Assembly: GCA_900618795.1 (NCBI GenBank)
Contig: UYJD01000009.1
Coordinates: 689,823-753,822, forward strand
Reading direction: 5' to 3'
Source of the DNA: Cyanodermella asteris
Taxonomy: Eukaryota > Ascomycota > Lecanoromycetes > Ostropales > Stictidaceae
DNA length: 64,000 bases
The notes below the pieces were generated by a model, which was not told the DNA's origin, made no database searches, and was given only the letters and a program-made list of their open reading frames with translations. Positions 1 through 9,478 of the stretch are shown here, one piece after another. The stretch's first letter is position 1. Each line of letters starts with the position of its first letter. The translations under genes and the position numbers were made by a program.

Positions 1-815
1 GCGCTAGGTGAGAGTCAGCCGGTGCCGCGAAAGTTATGATTACGTAATCAACTTACGTCAAGCCAATTCCCATCAGTGCAATGGTGGAAACCTTTTTCCA
101 AGCCCGCATCTTCAGCTTTGCAATCACAAATGCAGGATAGATCGCGAAAAGGAGATCGACTGCTGTTGAGCAAGCTGTTTTACAGTTCAGATTTTGCACT
201 TTTGCATCCGGGAAACGAGAAACTCACCACTTGCTGCGAGTGAATAATCGATCTGCACGTTTCGAGCCCAACAAACAACATCTGGGTGGCTATAGGGATC
301 CCATTGACCAGCGACCGGATTGCATTGCACAAAGCAAATGATGAATCCGGCAATACATATGATAAAAAGCCCGATGGTGACCCCGAGGAATGTCGATCGA
401 ACCCATGGTCGTGGGCGGAAAATTCGGATGAGCAGGAAGGCGACAGCGACCTTGGGGAGAGTGACGCTCAGGAACGACCAAGAATCTGTGAAGAGTGCCC
501 AGAAGGTCGCATGAGGCACTGTGTCAACAACGTTATCTGGGGTGACCTGTCGAACCCATGAAAGTGCGATTGCAAAGGTCACCATTCGCACCAAGTCAAG
601 AGCCTGTCTTCATCAGTCATCGAATGTGGCATCAACATGGAGTATCTCACCCAGGAGATCGAAATTATGATATCCTCCCAACCGAAAGGCATCTCGATAA
701 ACCATATTCTCGATACTGTACGCAGAGCGAAGGCTACCGCGGCTAGGGCGAAGAACGTCCATGATGCCGCAGAGGCACGGTAGGTAAACGAGATGAGATC
801 GGTCTGGGTAGACAT
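1..815 (-). CDS. Rhodopsin-like 7-TM integral membrane protein (PTH11-like), 3' part cut by window edge
   Basis: Reads leftward off the window. Exons at 815-651, 603-228 and 174-57 with a fourth starting at 3; introns of 47, 53 and 53 nt all have GT..AG ends and keep one open frame. The protein opens MSTQTDLISF, followed by successive hydrophobic helices. It carries the family's conserved stretches: FGWEDIIISIS after helix 1, CNPVAGQWDP in the loop near residue 150, and an AVDLLFAIYPAF segment. This matches the fungal rhodopsin-domain family (PF20684), which includes PTH11-type receptors; no CFEM domain is visible in the part present. Role inferred only as a plasma-membrane sensor-like protein; ligand unknown. 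The ATG at 815 has A at -3. It is divergent from the A-T-TE synthetase, with 970 nt between the starts. Confidence 0.8.
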
Positions 816-1785
816 TACTTGTGAAGATGGAAGACTTTGGCGAGGAACAATGCACAGTGCTCAGGAGTAGCTTGCTTCCCCTGAGTCCTTTAAAAAGGTA
901 TTTCTTTTCCCCTCGGAATTCAAAGCCAGACCATCCGTTTGGACCGCCTGTGACGAAACGTTTCTCCTGAAGCGGAGACCAGATCGTGGTTCTTACCAGG
1001 ACCATCCATCTTAAAGCGGCACTTGCTGGCCGGAGACTCGTCTTGGACTGCTAGGAATGCGACGTGTGGCAAGGAACAAGGAAGCGAGCGGATGCCGCCT
1101 ATCTAGCCAAGCGGCCCACGAGACCTAGCGCCAAAAACAATGGCAGATACGCCGTACTTCGGCAGAAAGTTGGGTGGTAATGTGCCTGTCCACAGTGTCA
1201 GCATGCATATCTGTTATCTTCAGCTGCGGCGTCGTCACAATGTGGGTGACATTGTGGACCAAAACTGTCTTTAGCCTTACAGTCTATACTATTATCTAAT
1301 CCTGAGTGCTTTGGTGGAGACCTATCGAGGACTTCGAGATCCCTGTCAATCCTCGGAGGCTCAGAGCCACCCGACTGGCCCAACCACTTCACCGACGCCG
1401 GGATAGTGATCTATCAGGTACGATGTGGGCCGGAAGGGGGCGACCCTGAAACACCCTCGCGCGCTATCGTCCAGGCGTCAAACACACCAAGGTTGTTATG
1501 CATGCTTTTGGTTAGCATTGCGATCTTGTTGCAGACTGGCAGACTGTGTGTTCACCAACCTCCCTGGGATCGAAGGAGGGGTGCAAAAGCTACGGCATTC
1601 CGGACAACAGTCTGCTAAGCGCTTCAATCTACTGATAGAATATTTATACCGGACCTACACCTCGTAAAAAGCGACTCAATCATACCTATATTTGACTGAT
1701 CTTTCCTTGGATGCTGCAGCTCAACAGCGTCTGAAAGCGACTCCATTCTTCCCTACAGTTCGTGTCTTACCAAATATCACTCACT
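816..1785. other. Intergenic, shared divergent upstream region
   Basis: Lies between two divergent starts (815 minus, 1786 plus). Apart from a TATA-like element near 1641 I see no gene, repeat or clear operator here. Short open frames are not supported by recognisable protein sequence. Confidence 0.5.
1641..1648 (+). promoter_or_regulatory. TATA-like element of the A-T-TE gene
   Basis: TATTTATA lies 138 nt before the chosen ATG at 1786, a usual spacing for a fungal core promoter with a short leader. It is a near-consensus match only. Confidence 0.35.
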
Positions 1786-4638
1786 ATGGCCATGAACGGA
1801 CAGAAACATCTCAGCGACTTGCTTGATGATGCTGTTCGTTCTGGAAGGAGTTGCTTCTTTTACAGATCGGGACTCTCGGAGCCATCTGTCTTGACTTATG
1901 AGGAGCTTCGTCGAAATGCTCTGTCCAGAGCTGCATCACTCTCCCGAAAGTCCGGACTGAACGACGCCAAAATTGTCCTCATTCACTTCCGGGAGCATGA
2001 AGATAATGTACTTTGGTTTTGGGCGACGCTGCTTGCCGGCCTCGTCCCCACCATGTCGACACCTTTGGTGAAGAACGACGAAGGGCGCCGAGCTCATTTG
2101 AGCCATCTTGACCAGCTCTTACTGAAACCATTAGTGATCACATCTCAGGAACTTCTGCAGACGGACTTTCAGAGCGAGAAATCTCTCCGAATCACCACAA
2201 AGGAAGAGCTCGAAAGGGATACACTCAATGGTGCTACTCTTGATGGCGCTGGCTCGGCTGAGTTGAAGCCAGAGAATGAGACTCCGCAGCATCCCCAAAG
2301 GTTCTCAAACGCCACAGACCCCATCAAGACGGGCTCTGCGACGTCTCTCGACGGTGTCGCCGCGCTCATGCTCACCTCTGGCAGCACGGGAAGCTCCAAG
2401 GCCGTGTGCCTGACCCACGATCAAGTCCTCGCATCATGCAAAGGCAAACTGGCATACCTACCTATGCTGAACGGCGGAGGGTGTCTGAACTGGATAGGTC
2501 TAGACCACGTCGGTAGTCTAGTTGAACTTCATCTTACTGCGATGATGGCGGGAGTCGACCAAGTCCACGTTCCAGCACAAGATATCGTCGCGGATCCATT
2601 GCTCTTTCTGCGCCTGATCTCCGACTATCAGATACAACGAACCTTTGCGCCCAATTTCTTCCTCCACAAACTTTTGCAAGCTCTTCAGGGTGTCGAGTCG
2701 GCCAGCACGGCTGGTCTTGAGCTCAAAAATTTGACCTACCTCATTTCTGGAGGTGAGCCTAACGACACGGACACATGCGTTGCATTGACTTCGGAATTGC
2801 AAAAGCTAGGCGCCCCCACAAGTACCACTATCACTCCAGGCTTCGGTATGACGGAGACTTGCGCCGGCTCGATCTATAGCTGTCAATGTCCGGCCATCGA
2901 CCTTTTTACGGGCACTGACTTCGCTTCCCTCGGCAACTCTGTTCCAGGCATACACATGCGTGTAACACCTTTCACTGCAAACACCCAGGAGGGTAGTCTC
3001 GAAGTGAAAGGTCCCATGGTCTTCCAACGCTACTTCAACAATGTCATAGCCACTCAGGACGCGTTCACAGCAGACGGGTGGTTCATCACTGGCGATACCG
3101 CGACTATAGACTTTGAAGGCACGCTCCGTCTTGTTGGGCGGTCCAAGGAGCTGATTATCGTCAACGGCGTCAAGTATCTGCCCTATGAGTTGGAAGGTGC
3201 AATCGAACAAGCCGGCATCTCTGGCATCGCTAATTCGCTCCTGGTGTGTTTTGCACATCGCCCTGCCGGAGCTGAAACGGAGCAGATCTTCATCGTCTAT
3301 GAGCACAGCTACGACAGTTCTGACAGCGAAGCACGTATGAAGACTTTGCAAACGATCATACGCACTACCGTCCTTTTCGCGGGTGCACGACCTCGCGTAC
3401 TGCCTGTGACAGCAGGAACATTGGAGCGAACGACTTTGGGTAAGCTGTCTCGAGCAAAGGTCAGAGCATCGTTGCTACGAGGGCAATACAACAGCCAGAT
3501 CAAAGAAGACGCCAAAATGCTCCAAGCATTTCGACAGACGACCGGCGTTGAACCAAATACGCCAAGCGAAGAGCGCCTGATGCAGCTGCTGCAGGATCTG
3601 GATCTGGGCATCCCTGCAATGGGCGTGGAGACCCCTTTGCTCGATACTGGGGTCACGTCGGTTGACCTGATACGCCTGAAAAGGGGTATTGAGAAGGCTT
3701 TCAGCATCGAGGACGTCCCTATAATCACCGTAATGACCAACACAACCATCAGGACACTCGCAGCGGCCATTGACCGGCTGCTCACATCTCAGGGCTCAAT
3801 CTCATACGATCCGGTCGTCGTGCTCCAAGCAAACGGCTCCCAGACACCACTCTGGCTCATGCATCCTGGAATCGGAGAGATGCTTGTCTTCCTCGGGCTT
3901 GTACAATACTTCCCCGAGCGACCCCTCTACGCAATGCGCGCTCGGGGTCTGAATCCGGGTGAAGAGCCCTACTCCGATCTCGACGAAATCGTTACCGCAT
4001 ACCATGAAGCGATCAAGTTAAAGCAGCCTCGCGGCCCATATGCCCTGGCTGGGTATTCCTACGGCAGCATGCTCGCCTTCAACATTGCCAAGCGCCTCGA
4101 AGCCGAAGGGCAGACCGTCCAGTTCCTCGGCTCTTTCAACTTGCCTCCACACATCAAGACACGCATGCGTCGTCTCGATTGGACCGCAGGAATGGTGCAC
4201 ATTGCACATTTCTGCAGCATCATCACCGAACATCGCTCCGAGGTGCTGGCTCCCGAGCTCCGGCCCCTGCCGCACGACGAGCAGGTACGCAGACTTCTCG
4301 CGGAGAGTGATCAGAAGCGCTGTGCCGAGCTTGCGCTCACGCAGGCCGGCTTGCACAACTGGGTGGATGTCAGCTGGTCACTGCAGAAGATTGGCTGGGA
4401 GTACGAGCCGACAGGATGTGTGGCGCATATGGACGTCTTCTTTTCTGATCCGCTGAAGGATGTTGCGAGTAATAGAACTGAGTATCGCAAGGATCATCTG
4501 AATCGTTGGGTTGACTTTGTGAAGGACGATCTCAAGTTCTGGGAGGTGGGTGGGAGGCACTATACGATGGTGGGACCGGAGCATGTCGGGAATTTCCAAA
4601 AGACTTTGAAGAAGGCTTTAGCTGCTCGTGGGCTGTGA
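1786..4638 (+). CDS. NRPS-like A-T-TE synthetase (aryl-quinone/furanone synthetase type)
   Basis: Single exon, 950 aa. I start at the ATG at 1786 (MAMNGQKH); the frame is open 8 codons further upstream but has no earlier ATG. Order: adenylation domain (about 20-580) with the nucleotide loop TSGSTGSSK near 197, NWIGLDHVGSL near 235, GFGMTET near 350, GDTATID near 435, GRSKELIIVNG near 460 and LGKLSR holding the catalytic Lys near 550; a thiolation domain with the pantetheine Ser in GVTSVDLI near 625; and a thioesterase with nucleophile motif GYSYG near 755 and a candidate catalytic His near 925. There is no condensation domain. Family knowledge: A-T-TE enzymes of the atromentin/terrequinone synthetase group adenylate aryl 2-oxo acids and dimerise them on the TE. 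The NW(I)xxDHV region in place of the amino-acid-binding Asp motif fits that group. Product not predictable from sequence. The nearest tailoring gene in the window is the P450 more than 10 kb away. Confidence 0.85.
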   Translation: MAMNGQKHLSDLLDDAVRSGRSCFFYRSGLSEPSVLTYEELRRNALSRAASLSRKSGLNDAKIVLIHFREHEDNVLWFWATLLAGLVPTMSTPLVKNDEGRRAHLSHLDQLLLKPLVITSQELLQTDFQSEKSLRITTKEELERDTLNGATLDGAGSAELKPENETPQHPQRFSNATDPIKTGSATSLDGVAALMLTSGSTGSSKAVCLTHDQVLASCKGKLAYLPMLNGGGCLNWIGLDHVGSLVELHLTAMMAGVDQVHVPAQDIVADPLLFLRLISDYQIQRTFAPNFFLHKLLQALQGVESASTAGLELKNLTYLISGGEPNDTDTCVALTSELQKLGAPTSTTITPGFGMTETCAGSIYSCQCPAIDLFTGTDFASLGNSVPGIHMRVTPFTANTQEGSLEVKGPMVFQRYFNNVIATQDAFTADGWFITGDTATIDFEGTLRLVGRSKELIIVNGVKYLPYELEGAIEQAGISGIANSLLVCFAHRPAGAETEQIFIVYEHSYDSSDSEARMKTLQTIIRTTVLFAGARPRVLPVTAGTLERTTLGKLSRAKVRASLLRGQYNSQIKEDAKMLQAFRQTTGVEPNTPSEERLMQLLQDLDLGIPAMGVETPLLDTGVTSVDLIRLKRGIEKAFSIEDVPIITVMTNTTIRTLAAAIDRLLTSQGSISYDPVVVLQANGSQTPLWLMHPGIGEMLVFLGLVQYFPERPLYAMRARGLNPGEEPYSDLDEIVTAYHEAIKLKQPRGPYALAGYSYGSMLAFNIAKRLEAEGQTVQFLGSFNLPPHIKTRMRRLDWTAGMVHIAHFCSIITEHRSEVLAPELRPLPHDEQVRRLLAESDQKRCAELALTQAGLHNWVDVSWSLQKIGWEYEPTGCVAHMDVFFSDPLKDVASNRTEYRKDHLNRWVDFVKDDLKFWEVGGRHYTMVGPEHVGNFQKTLKKALAARGL

Positions 4639-4938
4639 TGAGTTTGCAAATATTTTGTTGGGGCCGAGAGAGATGGCATTTTAGCTTGCTCTGAATTATG
4701 ATTGCGACGTGGGCCTCTAATTCGACCGTCAAGGGTGGTTAGGAAGCTCTACTGGTCCTTGGCGCTGCGAATCCAATTTACTCACGTGCCACACTTCCAT
4801 TCCTTGCCTTGTCGCCGGCGTGGTCTCATGGGCGAATGAGGCTTTTGCCGGTTCCGAGTTTATTTCAAAGTATGCTGATTTTTTTTTCTACCGAGCTATT
4901 AGCATGACGAAGCCCGAGTCTCGTCTCATCAGGCGTGC
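4639..4938. other. Intergenic between convergent genes
   Basis: Three hundred bases between the stop of the A-T-TE gene and the 3' end of the leftward Cys-rich protein gene. Presumably two 3' UTRs; no feature recognised. Confidence 0.4.
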
Positions 4939-5777
4939 TCACGATTCCGAGTCAGTTTGCACCAGCTTAACTCCTGGCTGGCGCCTTCTCTTTCTCAGCA
5001 TCCAAAAGACAATGCCACCAACTATCGCCAGTCCGCCGACAACTCCGCCAGCGATTGCGCCAGCGTCGGATTGACTAGGAACCCCCCGTGCCCCTCGTTG
5101 GCTTGTACAGGTCCTGCCGTTGACGTCGGGGCCGTATTCACGCTGGACATTGTCGTTTTTAGCTGATGCTTGTGCTACACTCGCCTCGAATTTCAATAAT
5201 GCGGCAACGGCGGACGTGCTGGCCGAAGAGACAACCACATCTGGCAAGAGTGTGTAGCTCGAACCCCCTCCGCCGACGGCAGCTAAGGTGTAAAAATATT
5301 CCGACAGCGGCGTGTCGAACGATCGGCCAATCGAATTGTCGCATCGTCTGTCGTCCCAGCCACCGTTACAGCATTGCCACTTCGCAAGTGTCGAATTCCA
5401 AACTGCATCAGACACGGTCCTATTTGTCTGCAAACTCGGTCAGTAATGGGGCCGGGGGCTTGTTTCCCTTTATGCACTCACGCAATAGCCATGACAGGGT
5501 GGGTCTTTGAATTACGTATCCGTACATCTTGCCACGAAGTATTGTGAAGTATTATTTGTGTCCCAGGCAAAATGGCAGAAGCCGTTTTTCAAGCAGGAAG
5601 TCCCAGTGTAATCAGCACTGATGGACTCGGTCAATATCTGCGGGCAATATAATCATCGACTGGACAGGTCGATTATTGACAAGAAACGTGACCAGAGGCT
5701 TTCGGGTTGGACGGAATTGCGTGTACCTCAGGTTCGAGAATGATGCCGCTAGCCGAGTTCACATAGCATTGCGCCAT
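4939..5777 (-). pseudogene. Broken Cys-rich single-TM surface protein
   Basis: Exon-like blocks at 5777-5727, 5637-5482 and 5427-4939 (introns 89 and 54 nt). The first reads M-AQCYVNSASG, where AQCY is the usual start of the mature ectodomain after a signal peptide. The second has Cys motifs of the form RCTD...CHGYC. The third adds QCCNGGWDDRRC, a Ser/Ala-rich linker, a Gly-rich TM helix (AGAIAGGVVGGLAIVGGIVF) and a basic cytoplasmic tail ending TDSES. This is the architecture of a common fungal family of Cys-rich ectodomain, one TM and a short tail. Two defects are visible: no signal peptide in frame upstream of AQCY (a TGA precedes the ATG), and a TAA at 5514-5512 in the second block between RCTDT and FKDPPC. 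No later ATG rescues the 3' part. Either a host pseudogene, a sequencing error, or read-through. I favour pseudogene. Confidence 0.55.
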
Positions 5778-6531
5778 GGCTTGCACGGGACAATAACGGG
5801 ATCATATAGAAAACAAACGAGATGTAGAGATGCTGGTTTAAATACTAGAAATGAAGTCAAGTTGTGGGAGGAAAAAAAGAGAAGTGTGAGAAACGCAACA
5901 ACGTGCCTGGCTTTCACGATATACTTTTGTCCCCTGAGCCAGACCTGGAAGGCTGGCAGCCTTGCTGTGTGCTCAGTGGTAACGATGAAACAGCATGGAG
6001 TCGGCGTGGTGACCGTGTCACGACAAGTAGGGCACAGAACGAACATGCGAAGAGCTCAAGACAAGAAGCTGCTGATCTAGTTTTCCCCATCGGCCGTTGA
6101 CAACAACTGTGGTACGTGGTGAGCGGAAGCAGTGGAGAAAGAACACTTCAACGGTGCGGAATTGCCGGCCGAAGCATGGATCGGAGTTGGACTGCGAAGT
6201 GAACTGCTGGTACAGTACGTCACCGGTTCGCTCATCATCGAAAAGCAGAACTCGAAGCACGCGACCGAACGGGCACCGCAATGCTTTCGAACGAACGTAT
6301 TCGCTTGCCATACTCAATCGTGGCGAGATATGTTAACCTGAGTCGCCAAGAAAACGCCCAGAGTCAGAGCTACAGCGACACGGAATCGCCTCGCAGGTCT
6401 CACGATAGTTTCCGCCGCACTTTAGTGCAACTACAGGCGTCTCGGAAGGTTCCCACACACCCCATTCCGAAGCATTACACCATATCCCATCCTCGAAAGG
6501 TATCAGGACGTTGGAGATTGAGAGCGTCAAG
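5778..6531. other. Intergenic, divergent upstream region
   Basis: Between the broken Cys-rich gene and the antiporter start. Open frames on both strands here look random; no motif, RNA gene or repeat recognised. Confidence 0.4.
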
Positions 6532-7980
6532 ATGTGGAAACAGCTCGAGCCCACGGGCTCACATCTCAGCTACATCCTCCTCCCCGGCTTCCTCCTCACA
6601 TACGCCCTATTCAGCTACTTCATCCGAAACCGCCTGCACCTATCGGAACCACCCCTAGCAACCCTCTTCGGCATCGCCATCGGGCCCAAAGGCCTCGGCA
6701 TCGTCCGGCCTCGCGAATGGAGTCTGGGAGACCACGTAATGATCGAGATCACGCGGGTGGTCGCCGCGATCCAATGCTTCGTCGTCGGCGTCGAGCTACC
6801 CCGTGGCTACATGCGGCAGAACTGGAAGTCGATTGCACTGCTACTCGGGCCGGTCATGTCGTTTGGGTGGCTGGTCTGTGGTGGGTTCGTTGCGTGGCTG
6901 TTCGATGTCGGGTACCCGACGGCGTTGGTCGTCAGCGCGTGCTTGACGCCGACGGATCCGGTGTTGGCTGCGAGCGTGTTGGGGGAGAGCAAGTTTTCAG
7001 ACCGGATTCCGAAGAGGATTCGGAATTTGTTGCAGGCGGAGAGCGGGTGCAATGATGGGGTTAGTTTCCCCTTCTTATATGTTGGCATCAGCATCTTGAC
7101 TCGGGATACCGTCGGAGGCACATTCAAGAAGTGGGGATTGATCACCACACTCTATCAATGCGGACTAGGGATTCTCGTCGGTATGATCATAGGGGCCGTT
7201 GCAAGTCGGCTGCTGCACTTTTCCGAGAAGAAGAAATACATCGGGCACTCCTCATATCTCGTCTTCTATCTATGGCTGTCACTTTTCTCAATCGGCGTCG
7301 CGAGCACATTAGGACTGGACGACTTTCTTGTCACATTTTCAGCCGGGTTGACCTTTGCGCAAAATGGTTGGTTTTGGAATACGGTAGCCGAAAGCAAGCT
7401 GCCTCATGTGATTGACCTGAATCTCAACTCGATCATGTTCATGTACTTTGGCACCGAAATCCCATGGCACATGTTCTATCGCGATGGCGCACCACACTTT
7501 GGTCCAGGTCGCTTGGTGGGGCTGATTGCACTGATCCTCGCCTTCCGAAGAATCCCAATCGTCCTTGCCATCAAACCATTTCTCAAGGACGCATATACCT
7601 GGTACGAGGCTCTCTTCATCGGACATTTCGGTCCTATGGGCGTTGGAGCACTTTTCCTGGCTCTGGAAGCGAGGGCTCAGCTTGAGACTGACACTTCCAT
7701 TCCATTGCCTGAGGCTCCGCACGGTTCAGACAAACTGGATTCGAGAAGACAGAGAGCAGTTGAGCTAATTTGGCCGATAATTTGCGCTGTGGTCTTTGGG
7801 AGTATATTGGTGCACGGTATGTCGACACTAGCCATCAGCCTGTTCGATCACTTCTCCAGGGACGAGGGTGAAAGAGCTTCCTTGATTGCAGGCGAGACAG
7901 GAAGACTGTATGGTATGCTGGACGACAGACACGATTCAGACATTGAGGAGGGACCGCTCGAAGCTGACCATGCCGGATGA
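6532..7980 (+). CDS. Na+/H+ antiporter (NHA1/Sod2 family), short-tailed
   Basis: Single exon, 482 aa from ATG 6532 (MWKQLEPTGS). About 11-12 hydrophobic helices. The family landmarks are visible: FGIAIGPKGLG after the second helix, the paired motifs TPTDPVLAASVLG and ESGCNDGVSFPF (the ND pair is the ion-binding centre in this CPA1-type fungal group), and GLDDFLVTFSAG. Expected role: plasma-membrane exchange of H+ for Na+ or K+, giving salt and pH tolerance. The baker's yeast protein is nearly 1,000 aa because of a long cytoplasmic tail. Here only about 60 acidic residues follow the last helix, so this is a short-tail form that probably lacks tail-dependent regulation. Converges on the next gene with 156 nt between stops. 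Confidence 0.88.
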   Translation: MWKQLEPTGSHLSYILLPGFLLTYALFSYFIRNRLHLSEPPLATLFGIAIGPKGLGIVRPREWSLGDHVMIEITRVVAAIQCFVVGVELPRGYMRQNWKSIALLLGPVMSFGWLVCGGFVAWLFDVGYPTALVVSACLTPTDPVLAASVLGESKFSDRIPKRIRNLLQAESGCNDGVSFPFLYVGISILTRDTVGGTFKKWGLITTLYQCGLGILVGMIIGAVASRLLHFSEKKKYIGHSSYLVFYLWLSLFSIGVASTLGLDDFLVTFSAGLTFAQNGWFWNTVAESKLPHVIDLNLNSIMFMYFGTEIPWHMFYRDGAPHFGPGRLVGLIALILAFRRIPIVLAIKPFLKDAYTWYEALFIGHFGPMGVGALFLALEARAQLETDTSIPLPEAPHGSDKLDSRRQRAVELIWPIICAVVFGSILVHGMSTLAISLFDHFSRDEGERASLIAGETGRLYGMLDDRHDSDIEEGPLEADHAG

Positions 7981-8136
7981 TCCACAGTGTGGAGGAGACA
8001 ATCGTGGATTTGAAGACTTATAGAGCTGCTATGCAAATGGTCATCGGTATGAAGCGGAGCACCTAGCTGGAGTGGCAGGAGCCATCAGCAGAGAAGGGAG
8101 CGGAGAAAGGTGTTGATCCGGGCCAAGTTCTCTAGA

Positions 8137-8907
8137 CTAGTGCCAGGCTGCATAGCGGATTTCGATCTTGGCCAGACGTATACAAAGCGTCCCTCCAAGC
8201 CCCCGATCGTGACAATGTGCATTGAGATGCACATGGCCACCTCCGCTCAGTCCATCCAGTCGTTGGCGGACGCTCTCATCACCAGTGGAGTAGTCCCAGC
8301 TGGACTTGCACACAGCTAGATGAGGAAGGTCATGGCATTCCATGGGTAGCTTATAATAGTGCGCCATGTTCATGAGGTCAAAGTCATCCAAAGATCTCAA
8401 GAGAGCAACATATTTGTTATATTGCTCTGTCTCCGGCGACGTGTACGCAGCAAAGTAGGTATAGGGAGATCCAATCACAGGCGATCCTTCATTTGGGCTC
8501 CTTCGGCCACAGACGATGGTGAAGTTGACCTCTCGGATGGTTCTTCCTTGGACGGGCTTCAGTGGCCCGAATGACAAAAGCTGTTCGCCATAACGGGCCT
8601 CAGGTCCGGCAATCTCTAGGAAACCGTCCTTGGGATCGGTGTAGATAATGCTGCTGTCTGTGGCCCATTCTTCGGCCTCGTCAAGAATTCGGGGCACAAG
8701 CTCAGGTAACGTCAGTTGACGGAGAAGAAATATTTTGTAGATGATCTCGTGGCGTTGTGTAGCTTTGGTCTCGGGGTCGTCTGGGAGCTCCTGTCTGATC
8801 CGTTTGTCCATCCACTGTCCACCGCCCGAAATCGTTTTATGTTGGAACACAGGACGGATCCTCTCGTGAAAGAAACGTCTCATTTCGAGAGTTCGGAAAG
8901 AGACCAT
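8137..8907 (-). CDS. Hypothetical protein
   Basis: 256 aa from the ATG at 8907 (MVSFRTLEMR) to the TAG at 8137. I do not recognise a family. It is rich in charged and aromatic residues in the first half (RRFFHERIRPVF, QRHEIIYKIFLLRQL), with a middle segment reading VNFTIVCGRRSPNEG and a Gly/His-rich C-terminus (LSGGGHVHLNAHCHD). No signal peptide or TM helix. A plausible splice acceptor (ATTTTCAG) lies just upstream of the ATG, so the true N-terminus may be in an exon further right. The last 50 residues may instead be read-through of an unrecognised intron. Confidence 0.45.
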   Translation of the reverse strand: MVSFRTLEMRRFFHERIRPVFQHKTISGGGQWMDKRIRQELPDDPETKATQRHEIIYKIFLLRQLTLPELVPRILDEAEEWATDSSIIYTDPKDGFLEIAGPEARYGEQLLSFGPLKPVQGRTIREVNFTIVCGRRSPNEGSPVIGSPYTYFAAYTSPETEQYNKYVALLRSLDDFDLMNMAHYYKLPMECHDLPHLAVCKSSWDYSTGDESVRQRLDGLSGGGHVHLNAHCHDRGLGGTLCIRLAKIEIRYAAWH

Positions 8908-9478
8908 AGACTGAAGGCTGAAAATTGCAGACAAAAGAATTGATCTAGATACATATTCGGGGCGATGAGCAAAATTCGGACCCGAGACAACTTCAATGGC
9001 TCATCCAAGGCACGACAATACGGAACTTGACCATAGCACAAGAAATCAGCCTCATGCGTGAAGATTGAGAGGTGATTACAGTAGAAGCACCGCCATAGGA
9101 TAGCACCAATGATCCAACAACACGAGCTTGAAACTGGCGATCGCCACAGCAGGAGGTGCATAGCCCACCGTCAACCCTATCCGAGCTTGTCTTCAGAGTA
9201 GCGTATGCTCCGAAAGAGTCACGAACAGGGAAGGCCCACTGCATATTGTGGACGCTGACGAGGCTCAAAATTCGGTGTGGTGGTAAGATGCCAGGTCCAG
9301 TGGTTCTGTGCGGGGAACTTGCGGGAAGCTGCCACCAAGAACTCCGCCGTGGTCGCGCCTGTACTTTTGGACGCCAAGAGCGTGCTTTCCGTAAGTTTGG
9401 AGTGTCCTTCCGCAAGAAGCGTTCACGTCATCCCACTTGCTTCCATCAACACTCGCAGCCCCTTCTGTTCGTTCGGAG
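8908..9478. other. Intergenic, divergent upstream region
   Basis: Separates the hypothetical gene from SEC20. May hide a 5' exon of the leftward gene; otherwise nothing recognised. Confidence 0.35.

Noticed and set aside
1762-1785. Eight-codon GTG extension of the A-T-TE gene
   Set aside because: Nuclear fungal genes start at ATG; the ATG at 1786 has a good context.
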